DNA of 13,265 nt from Phoronis ovalis (GCA_028565635.1 JAOXYB010039207.1:1-13265), one strand, 5' to 3'; numbered from the stretch's first letter, positions 1-8,130 are shown. A program made the numbers and translations. Notes: generated from the letters alone by a model not told the origin.

Positions 1-524
1 TAAGAATTTAATTAGTATTGGTACTATTGGGGCAAATAGTACACTAATTTAACTATAAAAGTTCACTACATGATTTTAACGTGCTTTTATAATGAAAAAA
101 ACACCTAAATTACAGTGTTTTGACGAAACTGTCGAATTCGTTAGAACTTGTTAGAATTCGTTAGAACTCGTTAACTTCGTTAGAACCTCGAGACCCCATG
201 TTCGTTTTAACGAATTAAACTAGTTAGGCTAACGAATTGAACTCGTCTTATATAACGAAGTTCTAACGAATTCTAACGAATTCTAACGAAGGAATTGTTC
301 AAGAAGGGTGACTCTGTATACATATCAAGACGGATTTTTAGTTTCTTAGTAAAGACGCAGGCAACTTCGATCTTAAATTGAAAATCTGTGTGCCCTTGAT
401 TTCACGTGCCATTAACCATAATAATTAATATAATTAACTTCTACATACTAATTTTTAAATTTTGTCTGTTCCTATATAAGCCTAGCTAAAAATAAGTTAG
501 TAATGATGTAATGACAAAGCTTAC
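1..524 (-). other. Intron 1 of the CLCA-like gene (5' part; continues past the left edge)
   Basis: The region follows the GTAAGC donor of the CLCA exon on the minus strand. No further CLCA exon is visible before the window ends. The stretch is AT-rich and contains the inverted repeat at 137-290. A plus-strand TATATAAG at 473-480 has no gene attached to it. Confidence 0.7.
137..290. repeat. Imperfect inverted repeat made of tandem 10-bp units
   Basis: The left arm carries TTCGTTAGAA at 137-146, 157-166 and 176-185, with variants between them. The right arm carries three perfect reverse-complement units TTCTAACGAA at 261-270, 271-280 and 281-290. Positions 137-167 match the reverse complement of 260-290 at 29 of 31 bases, and the pairing extends weakly inward. 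The centre holds a smaller palindrome, TTCGTTTTAACGAA, at 201-214. The transcript could fold into a long hairpin. It may be a degraded MITE or a tandem repeat that duplicated in inverted orientation. No coding capacity or target-site duplication was seen. Confidence 0.75.
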
Positions 525-689
525 CTTAATTCTGTTAATCAATGCTGGATTTTCTGGTACATCATTACCTATCGCAATAAGTACATCCGCATACTTATTG
601 TCAGTTAAGGTTACCTGCTGTCGTCTTCTTTGCCCATTTGTTACTACATACAAAGTAATCAAAAACAGTCCAACGATGCCTAGCTTCAT
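525..689 (-). CDS. First coding exon of a CLCA-like (calcium-activated chloride channel regulator) gene, partial
   Basis: This exon encodes 55 residues in phase 0. Residues 1-20 (MKLGIVGLFLITLYVVTNGQ) form a typical signal peptide. The following segment, with VTLTDNKYADVLIAIGNDVP and then ENPALINRIK, matches the start of the CLCA N-terminal domain: a polar turn, a hydrophobic strand, then a V-P-E/D stretch leading into a helix ending in IK. The exon ends at a consensus donor, AAG|GTAAGC. The start is the ATG at 687-689; the GTG one codon upstream is not a plausible eukaryotic start. CLCA proteins are secreted or surface-attached, self-cleaving zinc metalloproteases that modulate calcium-activated chloride currents. 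The protease motif, VWA domain and all other exons lie beyond the left edge. Seen: signal peptide, donor, motif. Inferred: family membership from one short exon. Confidence 0.8.
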
Positions 690-726
690 CACTGAAATAT
701 TCCACTTTACCGTAAGATTATATATA
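690..726 (-). promoter_or_regulatory. Upstream signals of the CLCA-like exon: TATA-like box and competing splice acceptor
   Basis: On the minus strand TATATATAA lies at 726-718, about 30 bases before the ATG. A possible acceptor, ATATTTCAG, ends at 692, two bases before the ATG. If the TATA box is used, the 5' untranslated region is almost absent. If the acceptor is used, a non-coding first exon lies upstream (above 730). The sequence alone does not decide between them. Confidence 0.35.
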
Positions 727-1724
727 GTTTGTTACGATTCCTTATGAGCAACCAATGCGTAAAATATCTTTTGAATTAATCGGAACCTTAATTGAAATTA
801 TATTTCAATATTACAAGGAAGTTTGTTGGAAAATGATTATTTCTTGAAAGGGAATGTGGTGGCTTTTCTTCCTGATATCCACAAAGCAGTGTCTGTCGAA
901 AGGACAGCACTTTTATTAATCCTGACTGTTAAGTAGCGAAATTAGGCAGCAAACCATAAAACCGTTATCCAGGTTCGTCCTACGCATACCTAATGAAATA
1001 TTTAAGTGTGCAGTTCACATGTTAAGCTGATAAGATTTACGTAAAGACAACACCACTATTTGTCTTTCAATTCAATTTGGGCACTGTAACTAAGACGTGT
1101 TAGAGTATGTACGTATTATCCGACCGTAAAACACTGATGTGCACACAAATTTCTGGTACAATAATATTTCATGTAAACCTAAAAAGATGTATAGAAAAAA
1201 TGTCAATAATTTACACATGGCTGGGCGCTAACGTTAAGTAAGAATGCCCTAATCTGTAAACAGTATGTGATTCTATGTGGGAATCCCATATTGACATAAT
1301 ATGGAGTACCAATTTTGAAGAGATACTGTATACATGCTGCAGTTCATCGGTCGGCCAGCTATATTTTTTACTCTACTTTGTTGACTGTGGCTAAATGTTT
1401 TACATAAAAACTGATTATTTTTAAGCTTTCCGCACAGAATATTCTGACATGTCTAGCACGAAGAGAAAAAATAGAATCAAAACATGACAGTAGTATGTGA
1501 ATGTCCAAGTTTAGCTGCTTTCACTGCTTTCAGTTAAAATCACCTTGTAACAACAAAGTGGGAAAATCTACAATTTCGATCGTTAAAATATGTGAACCGG
1601 TAAGATCAAAAAGCATGTAGTTAGTATATCTACAATAAGAGCAGGAAGGACTGGTGCAAGACACGTATCTCAAATACATACCAGATCGATATATATATTT
1701 TTGCATTTTGCTCACTGATGATCC
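727..1724. other. Intergenic stretch, no gene seen
   Basis: AT-rich DNA with stops in all frames and no recognisable exon. A short hairpin, AGTG(T)CTGTC with GACAGCACT, lies at 888-911. It could hold the CLCA promoter or an untranslated first exon on the minus strand. The minus-strand reading frame at 1530-1727 needs a GTG start and resembles no family. Confidence 0.6.
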
Positions 1725-1740
1725 CACGTGCTATATAAAG
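1725..1740 (+). promoter_or_regulatory. Candidate core promoter: E-box next to a TATA box
   Basis: CACGTG at 1725-1730 is followed at once by CTATATAAAG (TATA box 1732-1740), a close match to the metazoan TATA consensus. A start site would be expected near 1762-1770. The first ATG downstream (1772) opens only 15 codons, so no coding gene is clearly attached. It could drive the putative plus-strand exons at 2437-2802 or a non-coding RNA, or be chance. Confidence 0.3.
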
Positions 1741-2436
1741 GGCACTTTGTAATATTTACATTCTTCTCACAATGTTAACGTTTTTCCATATCAAACGTTG
1801 CTGGACATCAATGATGTAGTGAATACTTATGTATGTGGACCCCTACTATCCGTGAACTTTGCAGCCCAGCAAATAACAAAACATATGCGTCTAAATAAAG
1901 CGCTCTGTGAACATGTGACAAATGGTTACAGGCATTTTTACGCTTATAATTTATAAATCGAGAAAGGCTGTTTTCTTTAGCTAGCGAATTCAGAAAATAA
2001 ATTACGTTACATTATAAAAATGAATTTAATTACATTTAGGCTGTGTTTCTTATTAACTACAAATCTACTAGATCTGAATATAGCTGTTTTAAGTGTCGTA
2101 GACAAGTGAATTAAACGACAAGTTCTTAGCTCCGCGGCATGGACATATTCCCGTTGGCATCACTCAAAATAATAAGGTAAAGTGATGATAGTTCTATTTT
2201 TAAATGACACCCTAAACAAGGATATTTTCAGAATTTGACCCTTTTCAATGAGAAAACGTACGTGTATGTTCATATTTGAATAAATGCATCTTTTTTAAAT
2301 TTTCAAGGAAACCAGAGAGGTAAATGCAACTGGTAAATAAGTTATCGTTTTTATTAAATATACTATAATTATAATTGTACGATGAAATGCTAACTATGTG
2401 TTGTAACAGTACAAACGTGCGTTGACAAAATTTCAG
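1741..2436. other. Non-coding stretch, no gene seen
   Basis: AT-rich sequence without a supported exon on either strand. If the putative plus-strand gene at 2437-2802 is real, part of this would be its 5' exon and intron, but no good donor in the required phase was found. Confidence 0.5.
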
Positions 2437-2802
2437 TGGAAGGGGAACTTTTAAAGTTAATTTCTTCGAAATTAAACATTATTTTATGTCTTATGTTTCC
2501 ATGGAGGCCCTTATATCAGAACAACCTTTTTATAGTTTCGAGGAAGGCGATTTTTTTCAAAATAAATACATTTCCGGACCTTTTCCACGAATTTTTGGAA
2601 CACTCATTTATACCTATTTCTTTGTTGAGTGATACATCCGGGGACATTCCAAGGTAATTTTATATCTTTATTAATATCTTATTGACCTCGCAATATACTC
2701 AATCCTGTGCGTCATCATGGTGCAATAAACAGCACAATGAGAGCCCGGAACCTGCCTTATGCTCCTACACAGGTACACTTGTATGAATGGGATATACGAT
2801 AA
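2437..2802 (+). CDS. Possible 3'-terminal exons of an unrecognised plus-strand gene
   Basis: Exon 2437-2653 follows the acceptor AAAATTTCAG and ends at a good donor, CCAAG|GTAATT; only one of its three frames is open. That frame joins in phase to 2733-2802 (acceptor CAATAAACAG), continuing as S-TMRARNLPYAPTQVHLY, then EWDIR and a TAA stop. AATAAA at 2802-2807 overlaps the stop and is followed by a GT-rich stretch, as at a polyadenylation site. The alternative acceptor before 2781 also gives a short open tail. No family is recognised, the first exon is not found, and the exon body is hydrophobic and compositionally ordinary. It may equally be a non-coding RNA or chance. Confidence 0.2.
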
Positions 2803-2807
2803 ATAAA
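2802..2807 (+). terminator. Plus-strand polyadenylation signal AATAAA
   Basis: Canonical AATAAA followed 15-25 bases later by the GT-rich stretch TGCATTGTGG. It would end the putative plus-strand transcript about 20 bases from the polyadenylation signal of the kelch gene on the other strand. Confidence 0.3.
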
Positions 2808-2827
2808 AGAAATATTGCATTGTGGTT

Positions 2828-2833
2828 TTTATT
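2828..2833 (-). terminator. Polyadenylation signal of the kelch-like gene
   Basis: The complement reads CAATAAAAAC, the first clear AATAAA downstream of the kelch stop codon. It gives a 3' untranslated region of about 270 bases and a cleavage site near 2800-2815. A GT-containing stretch follows on the minus strand. Confidence 0.5.
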
Positions 2834-3087
2834 GAAAAATATATAATCAGGGGTTATAGTATGATACAGGAAAAGTTATATTGAAGTAAAATAGATATAA
2901 AAATTAAAATAAATTTATCTGAAATATAATATTTATCAAATTGTTTGCCTGAATATTTCAACGATTTCCGTCACTATTCCTGTCTTATGATCAATATATT
3001 AGTTATGTATCATGTTATTGCATGCGACCAATAAAATGATATCTGATCGAAAGTCCGTTGGGGGATAAACATCATGATGCGAAAGTT
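2834..3087 (-). other. 3' untranslated region of the kelch-like gene
   Basis: AT-rich sequence between the TAA stop and the first AATAAA on the minus strand. No splice signal interrupts it and no further kelch repeat is encoded here. Confidence 0.5.
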
Positions 3088-3266
3088 TTACTCTTCTGCA
3101 TTAGTGGTTGGGTCAGCAAATGTAGTCACTTTTAGTCCAACAGCAGCGTGGTTCAAACGGGGGATTTGCTTCTCCCATGTACCCGTTGTTACGTCATAAC
3201 ATTCCACAGTTGACTCGGCTTTGTTTCTTGCAGTACTATAGCCTCCAATGACGTAAATTTTGGATC
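3088..3266 (-). CDS. Kelch-like gene, coding exon 8 (terminal): kelch repeat 6 and C terminus
   Basis: Too short to show up as a long open frame, but it joins exon 7 in phase after acceptor TTATCACAG|GATCC. It encodes GSKIYVIGGYS (695-705), STVECYDVTTGTWEK (713-727) and LNHAAVGLKV, then the tail TTFADPTTNAEE and TAA at 3090-3088. The HAAVGLKV strand is what would close the six-bladed propeller. The short acidic tail has no recognised motif. Confidence 0.93.
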
Positions 3267-6200
3267 CTGTGATAACAAAAGATACATACTTATCGAATTA
3301 CCTCACACTGTTGCAATGGAGTAGAAATTAAATATATTGCTACGCAATATGTACAAGGGTTTTGCCATCCTAAATGTATACTCATTTCCTTGAAGAGTCA
3401 AATTGTAAACAAAATCAGGGTACGTTTTCTTCCTTATCTAATAGGTACATCCGATTTAAAAATAAATAAATTATTTTTATCCATGTGGTTTTTATTTCCT
3501 CACAGCTTAAACTGTGGTCATGATGGGCGTGACTATTGTTTAGTTTGTTAACAATACAAAATATATGTATCTACAACCCATACATCATATTTGCTTCTGA
3601 TAATATGATAAGCTGATACTTGGACTAAAAAAACTGTTATTTCAACATTTCTTGAGATAGTTATTTTTCGATACACAATTTGAATGTACCGGTCAAACAC
3701 TGTAGATTGTTATAAGGATAATGTTTTTTCTACATATTTTTGGTTTTTCTTTCTTGTTATAACGCAGAAAGATTGTAAAATAGCACATCGACGACAATCG
3801 AGCAAAATCAAAAGCGTAATTAACAATGCAGGTCGTGAAGTTTTTACCTAATGCGGAGATACCAAAATCATGTTTTGGAACACTCATGTCAGTGATGTAC
3901 TCCCAGATATCCTGTTTCTCATCGTATACTTCAACGCTTGATAAACTTGTAACTGAGCCTTTTCTGTGGGGCACCTTAGTAACGCCACCAGCAAGATATA
4001 ATTTATCATTGCAGTTTACCATGGCGGCGTGACATCTAGCGGTGTCTAACGGATTCTTGCTTGACCATCTAAATTGGAAAAAGGCAAAAATTAAATTTCG
4101 CAAATAAAGGCATTGTGTTTCTGCAGTAACATACCAAAGGCAAACTAAAATTTACAACGTGACAGCAAAATTGCAAGTTATTACAAACTGTAAGGACGTT
4201 CTTACTTATTAGTCAGTGGATTGAAGACATCCACAGAATCAGAAATGGTGTATGGTTGTGCTTTATCATTGAATCCTCCCACTGTGTATATTAGTCCATT
4301 CAATTCGTCAGTGGCCATTCCGATTCTTGGGCGGCTCATACTGCGGCATCGACTCCACTTATTTTTCCTTGAGTCGAAACATTCCACTACGTTCATGTAT
4401 CTGAAATATCGCACATTTCTTGCATTTTGCATTCAAAATAATATGGCCGCCATTTCTACAAGTTTGGTAACTAATCTCATGTTTGTATATAAAATGTTTA
4501 ATTATAAGCGTCATTTGTAATAAGGCATTCCAGTCATCAATGCACTTTTTGCAATTAATCATCATGACCATATTAAAACAAATGTATGTAAATGTATGTG
4601 TTTCTAGTATATATCTATATGTATAGATTTTACATTTACATACCATCAAAGGTTTACTTTGTTGGTATATTAATGGTATTATAACGTATTTTACAAAACA
4701 ATAATCCAATTTGAGACGGACTTTGTTGAATGAAGACTGAATACAAATATAAATGCATACTCGTCTTTTTCATTCTGTCCACCAATTACAAACGCCATTT
4801 TGTTGACAACAGCCACAGAATGATACATTCTCTTGTAATACATATTCGGCCCTTGTTGCCAGCGTTGTACTCTCGAATCATACTTATAGAGGGTGTTAGT
4901 TGGGTTTGCAATAGCATCGGGCTGTTCATGATCAACAATGGAACCACCTAACAGTAATAAAAGCGCAGTGCAAAACTTAATACGTTTTAGGGTTAACATT
5001 TTTTGTCCAAAACTAAATCAGTATAATTAATGTTTTCCAGTAGAGTACGCAATTACTGTTACTGTTTTTGTTTTACATGTTATACTGAACAGGTGACATA
5101 CGCTACTAAACGGAGGCCCTTCCTTGAAGTAGTTCTCTACGAATGAATACGCAGTCTTTCTGGTGTTTATTAATATATATAATAAAGCTATTTTAATAGA
5201 TTCCTTTTATAGGTTATGACGCTTCTTTAATTTCAGTGGGTATCAACTCAACATAGAATTAGAAAATATTATACATAGATTTTGTTTAAATAGATACACC
5301 ACTCCTGACCTTCTCAAAAGAGATAAAGATGTTTTGCACATTATGAGCACACACAATGCAGCCACATCGTGAAAAAATGTTACCGTACCTACAACGTAGA
5401 CGCATTGTTCGATCACAAATATAATATGGTGGTGCAGAGCAGTCGGTAAATCTGCCAACTCGCTCCATTGCTTTCCCTTATGGGTCAACAAAAAGGTGGA
5501 TCGTCCTTCTCGTTCTTTCGGATGATCCATATCTATGCCACCAATAACTAGTATGGTTTTAGGATGGCACTTTACGTTATGCATGTATTTGCTTGGAACA
5601 TAGGTACTATGGGGCGCAGGACGTAGTTCTACTGTGTTGGATGTCGTCACCTGAAAATCAACTATGAAGTTACCTTTTGGAATGAATGTAATTAGCGTTG
5701 ACTCATCCTCACCAATTTTAAGTATTTTATATCATCTTTTACCTGCAGAAGTACTTTTACTGCGTCATCTAATTCAGAAGAACAACCCGAAATATTTAAA
5801 TCGCCATTTGATCAATGTAGTATACATGTAACAAATGTAACCATACAGGAAATATTTCTTAGCCTTGGGCCTTTTACACATGCAACAAGCGATACAACCA
5901 GTGGAAGACTCGTGTATCCACAAACTTTAAAGTTAACTGGCTTAAATTTCCTTGAGCGCAAAGAACCGCTATATATATCGATATATTCTTAAAAAGTTTG
6001 ATACCTTAGGAAGCCTAAGAGGAGGGCTTTCTATAGGATGAGAAGAAGTATTTCTTCCACGCCTATGCCTATTATTCCTTGGACTGACGCTACGACAGCG
6101 ATCTTCTTTCAATAAAGGGTCTGAAAAAAAAATCTAAATTTAAACGTGAGATTAAGACACATTGCATTACGTGTAACTTACTTTAAAAAAATAATTTGTG

Positions 6201-7610
6201 AATACAACTGGGAATATTAATCCTTCTTTGCTTTCTCAAAGTTAATAATGTGAAACTATATAACACAGTTTATGTAGCAGGCCTATTCATCTACTCGTAC
6301 ATATCTGCATTTTTGTCGCATTTAATACTGTTTTAACTCATCTTCCTACGATTACCTGGATCACCAGTTCTACGGCCATTAGCAGGTCGTGGAGACACTA
6401 ATGGTGTACCTATGGGTGTCCCACGTGTACGCATGTGTGTTCCAGGTATATTAAGCATTTCTGTATCTGACCAATCACCGTCTCTTGGGGAGTTGACCAG
6501 TGTGTGCTGAGCTTTAGTTTTGCATTTTGGTTTTTCTACGGAGGCTTTTCGTAGCCATTTTCTCTGCATAGGTATGAGTTCTCTGGGGATCGCTTGAGGA
6601 AGGTTCTTCAAAGCATGGTACCTAGAACCAATGTAAAATAACTTTATTAAGTGAGAAAATGTATTGTAATAGCAAAATAAAAAATGAATAAAAGGATAAG
6701 TTATGCAGATTAGGTTAAATAAAAATTGAGTCGTACTGATGGTACCGTTATGAAACTCCTCAAATTCTACTTACTTGTAAGCCTCAAACATCATTTCTGC
6801 CACTTCGGGACAATCCGCAATATAGTCCACACTCTCCACGTGGTTATGTAAATCTTCTGGAGGGATAAGCCCTAATCTACATGCGCCCATGATTTCAGAG
6901 ACATTGTCAACTCTTGTGCGCCGTTCATGTTCAATCCAACTCAAGGCGATATAAAACACTTCCAGTTCATTTAGTACACTTAGGTTGTCGTCCATTAGAA
7001 ATTGTAATAGATTTTCAATTTTACTTTCCAGAAAATCTTGGCTTTTAGCTACGGCGGAGAAATTATCCGATATGTACCTATACGCTCGTTCTTGTACGTC
7101 AGCAAGGTTGTACTTCTCTGCTATAGCCATGAATGACAACACTTTTTCCGTATTGAAATTAAGAAGAATGTCTTTGCATCTTGAAATGACAGAGTCTATG
7201 CCAAGTTGATCAGCACAGCTTAGTACAGCTTCCACATTGTTAGAATTTATTGGAAGTTTGGCTGTATAAATGTACTCTAAGACTGCCTGCACTGCTTCTG
7301 GTTGAGTATCATTCACGCTAAGTTGAGCAACATCTGTGGCTTTTAGTTCCTTAAACCTAGCAGCAAAATAATCACTATGTGGCGCTAGGGCTACTCTGTG
7401 CGCCCAGAATTCGCGATTGTCGCAAGAAATCACAAGATCACACAATTTTCTTTCCTTCCATAAATCGTACAAGAAATTAAAGGTTTCAGTAGCATGATCA
7501 TTAAGATTTTTATTTGGTGTTTTGAAATCGCCATCAGCTGTGATCTTTGATGCAAGATGTCCGGCGTATCCGGAAGCCAGGTTTACTCGGTCACCTTCGG
7601 ATGCATCCAT
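3088..7610 (-). CDS. Kelch-like (KLHL-type) BTB-BACK-Kelch protein, 753 residues, eight coding exons
   Basis: Joined CDS: 7610-6775, 6621-6356, 6120-6005, 5650-5389, 4947-4761, 4400-4206, 4068-3848 and 3266-3088, total 2262 nt. Every junction is GT-AG and keeps the frame. Domains: BTB about 44-150 (CDLVI at 57-61, AHRVAL at 70-75), BACK about 152-258, linker 280-435, six kelch repeats 437-753. The repeats have double glycines at 443, 494, 549, 597, 648 and 702, and tryptophans at 468, 523, 571, 622, 676 and 725. KLHL proteins dimerise through BTB, bind Cullin-3 through BTB/BACK, and hold substrates on the kelch propeller for ubiquitination; some act on the cytoskeleton. The usual length is near 600; the excess is the linker. 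The start is the ATG at 7608-7610, because the GTG two codons upstream is an unlikely start. I cannot assign a specific KLHL orthologue. Confidence 0.95.
3267..3847 (-). other. Intron 7 of the kelch-like gene
   Basis: The longest coding intron (581 bases). AT-rich, with no alternative exon or repeat seen. Confidence 0.85.
3848..4068 (-). CDS. Kelch-like gene, coding exon 7: end of kelch repeat 4 and repeat 5
   Basis: Acceptor CCAATTTAG|ATGG, donor GCATTAG|GTAAAA. Residues 622-694: WSSKNPLDTARCHAAMV, KLYLAGG (643-649), SSVEVYDEKQDIWEY and MSVPKHDFGISAL. The loop after the double glycine is basic (KVPHRKG). Confidence 0.95.
4206..4400 (-). CDS. Kelch-like gene, coding exon 6: one complete permuted kelch repeat
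   Basis: Acceptor GATATTTCAG|ATAC, donor AATAA|GTAAGA. Residues 557-620 with split codons at both ends: MNVVECFDSRKNKWSRC, MSRPRIGMA, LIYTVGG (592-598) and SVDVFNPLTN. Both flanking introns are phase 2 and the length is 195 nt, so this exon alone could be skipped without a frameshift. Confidence 0.95.
4401..4760 (-). other. Intron 5 of the kelch-like gene, with an inverted repeat
   Basis: This 360-base intron holds a perfect 13-bp inverted repeat: GTATGTAAATGTA at 4584-4596 and its complement at 4631-4643, separated by 34 bases. It lies just upstream of exon 6 in transcript order. No coding signal was seen. Confidence 0.8.
4761..4947 (-). CDS. Kelch-like gene, coding exon 5: kelch repeat 2 and start of repeat 3
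   Basis: Acceptor CTGTTAG|GTGG, donor GACGA|GTATGC. It completes G494 to make VVGGS, then has an extended loop (IVDHEQPDAIANPTN), LYKYDSRVQRWQQGP and MAFVIGG (544-550). The order GG, then Y-D and W, then the next GG, is the kelch repeat pattern. The 2-3 loop is longer than usual and could contribute to substrate choice. Confidence 0.95.
4948..5388 (-). other. Intron 4 of the kelch-like gene
   Basis: 441 bases of AT-rich sequence. The frame of exon 4 runs on to a stop at 5243 and the frame of exon 5 extends upstream to 4999, but both extensions lack kelch features and cross good splice sites. Confidence 0.8.
5389..5650 (-). CDS. Kelch-like gene, coding exon 4: kelch repeat 1 and start of repeat 2
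   Basis: Acceptor GATTTTCAG|GTGACG, donor TTGTAG|GTACGG. Residues 407-493 plus one base. After a short tail of linker comes KTILVIGG (437-444), the first kelch strand, then W468 and LADLPTALHHH, then CVYVVG leading into repeat 2. The first double glycine is followed by an acidic loop, DMDHPKEREG. Confidence 0.95.
5651..6004 (-). other. Intron 3 of the kelch-like gene
   Basis: 354 bases. It contains a 39-codon open frame on the minus strand (5811-5692) with an internal CTGCAG|GTAAAA donor-like site, but no usable acceptor was found. A 14-bp AT palindrome centred on TCGA lies at 5973-5986. Confidence 0.75.
6005..6120 (-). CDS. Kelch-like gene, coding exon 3: basic linker
   Basis: Bounded by a strong acceptor (a long T run ending TTCAG) and donor CCTAAG|GTATCA. 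It enters in phase 1 and leaves in phase 0, giving 39 codons counting the split D368. The peptide is arginine-rich, with RSVSPR (377-382) and RHRRGR (385-390), then ESPPLRLPK. The basic cluster could be a nuclear localisation signal or a binding segment. Its length is not divisible by three, so skipping it would break the frame. The exon is called from the phase-correct join and open frame, not from homology. Confidence 0.85.
6356..6621 (-). CDS. Kelch-like gene, coding exon 2: start of the linker
   Basis: Follows acceptor TTCTAG| and ends at CCAG|GTAATC. It completes K279 and opens with YHAL, the conserved end of BACK in KLHL proteins, which fixes the frame. The rest (to residue 367) is basic and Ser/Thr/Pro-rich, with RKAS (303-306), WSDTE (329-333) and repeated TP/SP pairs (347-356). 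It has no fold signature and looks disordered. RKAS resembles a basophilic kinase site and SDTE a CK2 site; both are pattern matches only. Confidence 0.9.
6775..7610 (-). CDS. Kelch-like gene, coding exon 1: BTB and BACK domains
   Basis: Encodes residues 1-278 plus two bases of codon 279. Residues 1-40 are polar and probably flexible. The BTB core includes CDLVI, the buried AHRVALAPHSDYFAARF segment and the LEYIYTAKLP helix region. The BACK part runs through AIAEKYNLADVQERAYRYI, LSWIEHE and CRLGLIPPEDL. Carrying BTB and BACK on one large exon is common in KLHL genes. It ends at ...TACAA|GTAAGT (phase 2). The ATG context GTGAAAATGG has A at -3 and G at +4, a good Kozak match. Confidence 0.96.
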
Positions 7611-7615
7611 TTTCA

Positions 7616-8037
7616 CTGCAATGTGGAATAAAGCTTGTGGATGGATATTGCGTATGCAACTATCTAACTAGTTTAGATTCTTATATGCTTGTATAGACTT
7701 TACTAACACTATTCGGGGAATGACATTTTATTTCGTATTTAGCTCACCGAAGAGGGGAGTTAAATAAAAGTTTGTGTTCTTGTTGTTTATAAAGTAACCT
7801 AGGAATGCGAATATTTATAAATAAAATTGCGTTCTTCTAGATCAGCCTATAAGAAAACAACCCTCAAACAGGACTTTATCCCAGGGAAGGTTTAATATAA
7901 GCAAAACATTAACGGAATGCCATAAGCAGTGTCATATTTTTAATACTGTAATTTACTATAATTCCATCTGTTTTTCATTTTTAACAAACAGGTTAATATT
8001 TTGATCGTTAAAACCTGCTTTTTGTACAGGTACTTAC
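7616..8037 (-). other. Probable 5'-UTR intron of the kelch-like gene
   Basis: On the minus strand a donor, TTGCT|GTAAGTA (GT at 8037-8036), and an acceptor, CCACATTGCAG (AG at 7617-7616), bracket 422 bases. The acceptor is five bases before the ATG. The frame is closed upstream of the ATG, so only untranslated sequence would be joined. Confidence 0.5.
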
Positions 8038-8130
8038 AGCAATGTTTTCTCTTTTCTGCTGCCAATATGCTTCTTCAACCTTCAAATGTAGAAGAACAAG
8101 ACTTCTTCTTCTAAATCTGTAACCAAGTGG
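8038..8130 (-). other. Candidate non-coding first exon (5' UTR) of the kelch-like gene
   Basis: Ends at the GTAAGTA donor at 8037. The minus-strand sequence is purine-rich (AGAAGAAGAAG) and contains no ATG, as expected for a leader. The upper boundary, the transcription start, is a guess placed just below the CRE cluster. Confidence 0.4.

Noticed and set aside
511-747. Plus-strand 78-codon frame
   Set aside because: It is the antisense shadow of the CLCA-like exon and lacks domain features.
1530-1727. Minus-strand 65-codon frame with several cysteines
   Set aside because: Starts at GTG; the first ATG is internal and no family, signal peptide or splice context supports it.
5692-5811. A 39-codon minus-strand ORF in kelch intron 3 with an internal CAG|GTAAAA donor, as a possible cassette exon
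   Set aside because: No acceptor lies before it in the right phase. The only AG, at GAATTAG, would give a 26-nt exon that hits a stop and breaks the frame.
6985-7209. Plus-strand 74-codon frame
   Set aside because: Antisense shadow of the BTB/BACK exon.
7611-7616. Two-codon N-terminal extension of the kelch-like protein using GTG
   Set aside because: GTG is not a normal eukaryotic start, and a splice acceptor probably ends at 7616, inside this extension.
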